Shown here one piece after another: positions 54,897 through 58,980 of a stretch of 58,980 nt of DNA. The stretch is taken from NCBI GenBank assembly GCA_020027645.1, contig JAHKKM010000003.1:1-58980 (forward strand), in the 5' to 3' direction. Origin of the DNA: Pseudomonadota bacterium (GTDB lineage: Bacteria > Pseudomonadota > Gammaproteobacteria > Steroidobacterales > Woeseiaceae). The notes beneath the pieces are model-generated. The model searched no databases. It was given only the letters and a program-made list of their open reading frames with translations, and was not told the origin of the DNA. Position numbers and translations under genes: made by a program. How positions within the stretch are numbered: position 1 is the stretch's first letter; each line of letters opens with the position of its first letter.

Positions 54897-55328
54897 TTAT
54901 CGGCAAGCAGCCGGCAGCCACTTGTCAACCAGCGTCGCGTCGCCTGCACAAGTCCAGCTTACGCTGCCCAAGTTGTCCAGCGGGGTCATCGACAGAACGG
55001 CACCAGCGATGTTTGCGTTCGCGTCGTTGCCGTAGGTCACTTGGAGCACGCCGTTTGCAGCGACCAATACCTGGGTTACATACTTGCCGGTGATGTTAGC
55101 TGCAGCTTCAATCCCTGCAGTGGCGTTGTCGCCCGGAAATACGCCCTGGTCTTGGTAGTACTCTGTCACAGCAGCCTTGGCAGCGCCGGACAGATTCAGA
55201 CCTTCAGATACCTGGGCACGAATCGTGTAGTCCTGGTAAGCCGGGATAGCAATGGCTGCCAGAATACCGATGATCGCGACCACGATCATGAGTTCGATGA
55301 GGGTAAAACCCTGTTGGATCTTCTTCAT
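54897..55328 (-). CDS. pilA: Major type IV pilin PilA
   Basis: 143-residue prepilin with leader MKKIQQG, cleaved before Phe, and mature start [27 protein letters not shown] carrying the conserved Glu5. The C-terminal disulfide loop is [19 protein letters not shown]. Its own sigma-54 promoter, strong terminator and the neighbouring pilSR genes mark it as the main structural pilin. ATG 55328 was chosen for the correct leader length; the frame runs 11 codons further without similarity. Confidence 0.96.
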   Translation of the reverse strand: MKKIQQGFTLIELMIVVAIIGILAAIAIPAYQDYTIRAQVSEGLNLSGAAKAAVTEYYQDQGVFPGDNATAGIEAAANITGKYVTQVLVAANGVLQVTYGNDANANIAGAVLSMTPLDNLGSVSWTCAGDATLVDKWLPAACR

Positions 55329-55400
55329 TTCTCTATCTCCATGAATAAATGAGAGTGACATTGGTTACTAATAGGGCGTTACCGCCTGTGCGATAGATAA

Positions 55401-55417
55401 AGCAAGCCCCATGCCAA
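55401..55417 (-). promoter_or_regulatory. Sigma-54 promoter of pilA
   Basis: On the minus strand: TTGGCATGGGGCTTGCT, a close match to the -24/-12 consensus TGGCAC-N5-TTGC(T/A), with GG and GC exactly 10 bp apart. Transcription should begin near 55389, about 60 nt before the pilA ATG. Confidence 0.85.
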
Positions 55418-55526
55418 CCTGACGCTACCACATATATCTTGTTGATATTTCTATCTTAAACAGGGGAAAAGTCGAATTTTAGAGCGGGCGAGACCAAAGC
55501 AAACGACGCCTGATTTGGTCAACGAC

Positions 55527-55550
55527 TGTCCAAAAGTGACAAAAATTGTC
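55527..55550. promoter_or_regulatory. Candidate PilR upstream activating sites
   Basis: CTGTC and TTGTC elements (TGTC at 55527-55530 and 55547-55550) are exactly 20 bp, two helical turns, apart, with an inverted GTGAC between them, 110-150 bp upstream of the -24/-12 element. PilR of Pseudomonas recognises TGTC-type sites; assignment here is inference. Confidence 0.4.
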
Positions 55551-55582
55551 AATCCGGTCGCGTAAAGCGGACAGCGTCGTGC

Positions 55583-56893
55583 CTATTCGATACCCAGCTT
55601 CTTGATGCGGTATCGCAATTGACGAAATGTCAGTCCGAGAATCTTCGCCGCGGCGGTTTTGTTGTACCGGGCACGGTCCAGGGCATCGATGATCGCCTGC
55701 CGCTGCACTCCCTCGAGCTGGTCACCAAGGTCCGATAAGGGCCGCTCGTGTAACGGCGGTGTTTGCGATCCTCCGAGGCGAAACGCCAGGTCATCAGCGC
55801 GGATCGTGCCATCCCTGCACAGCGTCACGGCACGCTCCAGCAGATTCTCGAGTTCCCGAACATTGCCCGGGAAGGCATAGCGAAGCAGCGCCGATTTGGC
55901 CGACTCGTCCAGCCGGTTTTTCGATCCGCTCAGGCGTTCGAGGATGTGATCGGCCAGCTGCAGAATATCGTCGCTGCGTTCGCGAAGCGCGGGCACATGC
56001 AACTCGATGACGTTAATTCGGTAATACAGGTCCTCGCGAAAATTACCGGAACGTACCAGCTTGCCAAGATCCTGATGTGTCGCAGAGAGAAACCTTACGT
56101 TGACACTTTCCTCTTTCGATGAGCCTACAGGTCGGACGCTTTGCTCCTGGATAACGCGCAACAGCTTGACCTGCATTGCCAAGGGCAGGTCGGCAATTTC
56201 ATCTAGGAACAGCGTTCCATTGTTGGCGCTTTGGACCAATCCGGTCTTGTCGCTGACGGCCCCGGTGAAAGATCCCTTGCGATGCCCGAAGAACTCGCTT
56301 TCCATTAGCTCGGACGGGATCGCGCCGCAATTGACGGGTACGAAGGGACCGTCCTTTCGCGGGCCGCTGTCATGAATCAGTCTTGCAACCAGCTCCTTAC
56401 CCGTACCGGATTCACCCGAAATGTGCACCGGCGCCTGGCTGCGCGCGACCCGGTCGATCATTTCGCGCAACTGCTGCATGGCAGCCGACTTTCCGAGCAG
56501 ACGAGCCTCCGGGTGCCCATTGGCATCGTCAAGTTTCAGTGCGCTCTCGACGATGTTACGCAGGTTCTGCAGGTCCAGCGGTTTGGAAACGAAGTCGAAA
56601 GCCCCGAGCTTCAGTGCCTGAACCGCTGTCTCGATATTGCCGTGCGCAGTGATTACGGCAACCGGCACTCCAGGTGCTTTCGACTGCATCCATGCGACCA
56701 ATTCGAGACCATCGCCGTCCGGCAGGCGCATATCCGTAAGGCAAAGATCGTAGCTTCTCGCAGCCAAGCGGTTCTTGGCGCCCTTTACGTCGCCCGCGAC
56801 ATCGGTTTCGATGCCCATGCGCCCGAGCGTCAGCGACAGGAGTTCACAGATGTCCGGTTCATCATCGATAACCAGTGCGCGCGGCTTGCTCAT
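55583..56893 (-). CDS. pilR: Response regulator PilR (sigma-54 activator)
   Basis: An NtrC-family enhancer-binding protein that activates pilA with RpoN. ATG 56893 overlaps the pilS TGA and gives 436 residues. Receiver domain with phospho-acceptor Asp54 (LCLTDMRLPDG), AAA+ domain with Walker A GESGTGKE and the sigma-54 contact loop GSFTGA (common GAFTGA with Ser for Ala), and a Fis-type helix-turn-helix at the end (NKTAAAKILGLTFRQLRYRIKKLGIE). Confidence 0.95.
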   Translation of the reverse strand: MSKPRALVIDDEPDICELLSLTLGRMGIETDVAGDVKGAKNRLAARSYDLCLTDMRLPDGDGLELVAWMQSKAPGVPVAVITAHGNIETAVQALKLGAFDFVSKPLDLQNLRNIVESALKLDDANGHPEARLLGKSAAMQQLREMIDRVARSQAPVHISGESGTGKELVARLIHDSGPRKDGPFVPVNCGAIPSELMESEFFGHRKGSFTGAVSDKTGLVQSANNGTLFLDEIADLPLAMQVKLLRVIQEQSVRPVGSSKEESVNVRFLSATHQDLGKLVRSGNFREDLYYRINVIELHVPALRERSDDILQLADHILERLSGSKNRLDESAKSALLRYAFPGNVRELENLLERAVTLCRDGTIRADDLAFRLGGSQTPPLHERPLSDLGDQLEGVQRQAIIDALDRARYNKTAAAKILGLTFRQLRYRIKKLGIE

Positions 56894-58563
56894 GAATCGT
56901 CGACTGCTTCCCACCGACCGGGATCGGAAAAAATGATTCGAAAAATGCTGCCACCGCCCTCGCGAGGCTGGAATACAAGCGTTGCGCGATTCAGTTCACA
57001 AAGTTCGCGCGAAATGTACAGGCCGAGTCCTGTGCCGCCGCTCCTGGCAGTAAAGAACGGCTCGAAGATCTTATCCGCGGTCGCCGCATCGACACCGTGA
57101 CCCTGGTCAAGGACTTCAAGATACGGACGGCCGGTGCGCTGCAGATGTCCTGCCTGGATCTCGACCAGGATGCCGCCAGTCTCGCTGGCATATTTGACGG
57201 CATTGTCGCAGAGATTCCACATTACCTGCCGCAAATGGGTCGGGTCCATTCTGACCTTGATATCGTCGGGCATGGGCGCGACCGATAGTTCCCCCTCACG
57301 AAGTTCCAGAGTGCGTGAAAATTCGCTGGCAAACTCCCGCAGCCAGGGCCCCAGATTGAATTGCTCCGGTTTGCTCGACTCGCGACGCGACAATTGCAGC
57401 ACGTTGTCGATTATGTGGCTGACACGCTCCGCGTGTGTCCGAATGATGTCAGTCAGTCGTAGATCTTCCGCTGTCAGTGCAGAGGATTCTGCAAGCAGCT
57501 GGCCCGCGTGACTCATCGCTCCAACTGGATTGCGGATTTCGTGTGCGATGCTGGCGCTCAGCCGGCCGAGTGACGCAAGCTTGGATTGCTGAACCCGCGC
57601 ATTCATAAGGCTCGCATCTTCGAGGAAAACCAGGACCGGTCCCTGGCGGTCATTGTCTTTGCCGAGCGGTGCCAGATGCGCTTTGACCCTCATGCTGTTG
57701 CCGGCATCGATCATCGTGAATTCAGTATGCGATTTCTGTGCGGAATCTGCACGCCATAGCTGCATGAAGTGGGCAAGGTCCGGCGCAACATTCGTCAGGT
57801 GTGCACCGCGTGATTTGCCGGGAGATGCGAGCAACTCGGCAGCAGACGTATTGATCAGTCGAATTTCGTTCTTTGCATCGATAACAACAATGCTTTCCCG
57901 CAGATGCTGCACGATATATTCATTGAGTTCGGAAAGATTGGCCAGATCGACGCCCCGTTGCCTGGCGAGATCCTCGCTGACCTGTATGCGACGGGCCAGC
58001 GGACGCGCTGACATCGAGATCGCAAATATGATAGCCCCAAGGACGCCGGCGGCAGGGTAGTTGCCGCTGTCGCTGACGCCGCCAAGCTGCGAGAAAAGTT
58101 GTTCCCCGAGGACAGCCAGAGCCGCAAGCGCCGCGAAAAAGGCGGGCACGCGCCCCGGAAGCAACAGGCTGCTGGCACCGACAAACACCACCAGCAGCCC
58201 GCCGAGGCCGCTGCTGATGCCGCCACTGGCATGCATGAGGACCACGATGGCAGCGATGTCGACGGTAACATGCACCAGTATCTGGGGTCCCGCGCTCACC
58301 CAGCGCTGGCGAAGGGCAAGGGCGGAAATGATTGCGAGTACAAGGTACCCGGCGGCAGTTGCGGAAAAGAGAGCCGGGTATCGCTCGCCGAAGAACCGCG
58401 GATCACCGCTGGCGAAGAATAGTACAAGCAATGTTGCAGCGACGACGAGGCGAAAGATGTTCAGTGACCCGACAATGCGCCAGGTGAGATCCGCCTCGTC
58501 GACGCCGCGTGGCAGCGCAGTTTCGATCCCTGGGATTTCGATTTTTCTTTCGGTTTTGGACAT
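56890..58563 (-). CDS. pilS: Sensor histidine kinase PilS
   Basis: Membrane kinase partner of PilR. 557 residues: about six transmembrane helices in residues 30-190, a PAS domain about 205-310, H-box SIAHEIRNPVGAMSHAGQLL with His341, and HATPase motifs N (WNLCDNAVKYA), G1 (DQGHGVD) and G2 (GGTGLGLYISRELCEL). In Pseudomonas PilS senses PilA level in the membrane. It is transcribed ahead of pilR with ATGA coupling and divergent from sucC. Confidence 0.95.
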   Translation of the reverse strand: MSKTERKIEIPGIETALPRGVDEADLTWRIVGSLNIFRLVVAATLLVLFFASGDPRFFGERYPALFSATAAGYLVLAIISALALRQRWVSAGPQILVHVTVDIAAIVVLMHASGGISSGLGGLLVVFVGASSLLLPGRVPAFFAALAALAVLGEQLFSQLGGVSDSGNYPAAGVLGAIIFAISMSARPLARRIQVSEDLARQRGVDLANLSELNEYIVQHLRESIVVIDAKNEIRLINTSAAELLASPGKSRGAHLTNVAPDLAHFMQLWRADSAQKSHTEFTMIDAGNSMRVKAHLAPLGKDNDRQGPVLVFLEDASLMNARVQQSKLASLGRLSASIAHEIRNPVGAMSHAGQLLAESSALTAEDLRLTDIIRTHAERVSHIIDNVLQLSRRESSKPEQFNLGPWLREFASEFSRTLELREGELSVAPMPDDIKVRMDPTHLRQVMWNLCDNAVKYASETGGILVEIQAGHLQRTGRPYLEVLDQGHGVDAATADKIFEPFFTARSGGTGLGLYISRELCELNRATLVFQPREGGGSIFRIIFSDPGRWEAVDDS

Positions 58564-58789
58564 GGTGCCTTTCTGGCTTCACATTGATTGCGACAGGGCC
58601 AGTGTCAGTGTCGGATTGTAGTCCAGAACACCTGCCGTAATCCTGCGACGGTTGGTCGCGGCCGCAATTTGCGGTAATCGCCTGATTTTGCGTCTCACGT
58701 GGCTTTGCTACAGAATACGCCGTCTTCAATGCCGCCCTCGCGGGATTCCCGGTGCATCAAATGCAAGCTTGAATAAGAATCAGGATCCG
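58564..58789. promoter_or_regulatory. pilS / sucC divergent control region
   Basis: 226 bp without a gene. A TACAGAAT near 58708 could be a plus-strand -10, but no convincing complete promoter is seen for either side. Confidence 0.25.
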
Positions 58790-58980
58790 ATGAACCTGCA
58801 CGAGTACCAATCGAAGAGACTGTTCGCCGATTACGGCATTCCTGTCCCGAACGGGCACCCGGCTGCGACGCCGAAGGAAGCGGTCGCCGCCGCTCGCGAG
58901 CTGGGTGGCAAGATGTGGGTGATCAAGGCCCAGGTTCATGCCGGTGGCCGCGGCAAGGCCGGGGGCGTCAAAATTGCGAA
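58790..58980 (+). CDS. sucC: Succinyl-CoA synthetase beta subunit SucC, 3'-truncated by window edge
   Basis: The ADP-forming TCA-cycle enzyme's beta subunit, of which only the first 63 residues are visible. [22 protein letters not shown] is the standard start of the ATP-grasp domain, and [19 protein letters not shown] contains the nucleotide-binding loop. AGGA lies just before ATG 58790. sucD presumably follows beyond the window. Confidence 0.97.
   Translation, partial: MNLHEYQSKRLFADYGIPVPNGHPAATPKEAVAAARELGGKMWVIKAQVHAGGRGKAGGVKIA

Overview
This window is chromosomal DNA from a Gram-negative bacterium, almost certainly a gammaproteobacterium. It has the Lpt and Kds genes of an LPS outer membrane, a gammaproteobacterial kdsD-kdsC-lptCAB-rpoN-hpf-ptsN-rapZ block, ibaG-murA, sspAB behind the bc1 complex, rsmI/lpoA/yraN/diaA, and a complete dcw cell-division cluster. 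The DNA is moderately GC-rich, and GTG and TTG starts are frequent. I cannot name the genus. No tRNA, prophage, insertion sequence, CRISPR array or ordinary defence system is visible.

Layout. 1-5656: end of a penicillin-acylase-type hydrolase, a MoxR ATPase plus CoxE-like VWA pair, a periplasmic peroxiredoxin and a patatin-like lipase. 5726-12772 (minus strand): kdsD-kdsC-lptC-lptA-lptB, then rpoN-hpf-ptsN-rapZ. 12918-15569: ibaG-murA, then a DegS-type protease on the opposite strand. 15804-19611: petABC (cytochrome bc1) and sspA-sspB. 19612-19928: a non-coding block with long inverted repeats. 19929-23811: diaA, yraN and lpoA (minus) and rsmI (plus), followed by the RNase P RNA gene. 24494-43482: the dcw cluster mraZ-rsmH-ftsL-ftsI-murE-murF-mraY-murD-ftsW-murG-murC-murB-ddl-ftsQ-ftsA-ftsZ-lpxC, mostly with 1-11 bp overlaps, behind a promoter with MraZ boxes. 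43513-48613: a DciA-like gene, a c-di-GMP-I riboswitch leading into an M23-peptidase-like gene, secA and mutT. 48588-58563 (minus): zapD, coaE and a type IV pilus locus (pilD, pilC, pilB, two pilins, pilR, pilS). 58790-end: start of sucC.

How the parts connect. Most of the window builds the envelope: peptidoglycan precursors and septum (dcw), LPS export (Kds/Lpt), PBP activation (LpoA), envelope stress (DegS) and secretion (SecA). The pilus locus is self-contained. PilS/PilR lie beside pilA, whose upstream region has a textbook sigma-54 promoter, and sigma-54 (rpoN) is encoded in the same window.

Most unusual points. (1) SecA carries an insertion of about 65 residues in its preprotein-binding domain that reads like the N-terminal domain of translation initiation factor IF3. 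(2) A GEMM-I riboswitch, predicted to be c-di-GMP-selective, precedes an M23-family gene whose HxH motif is NxH. (3) A MITE-like inverted-repeat element lies between sspB and diaA. (4) LptA has an acidic Pro/Glu/Ser repeat tail.
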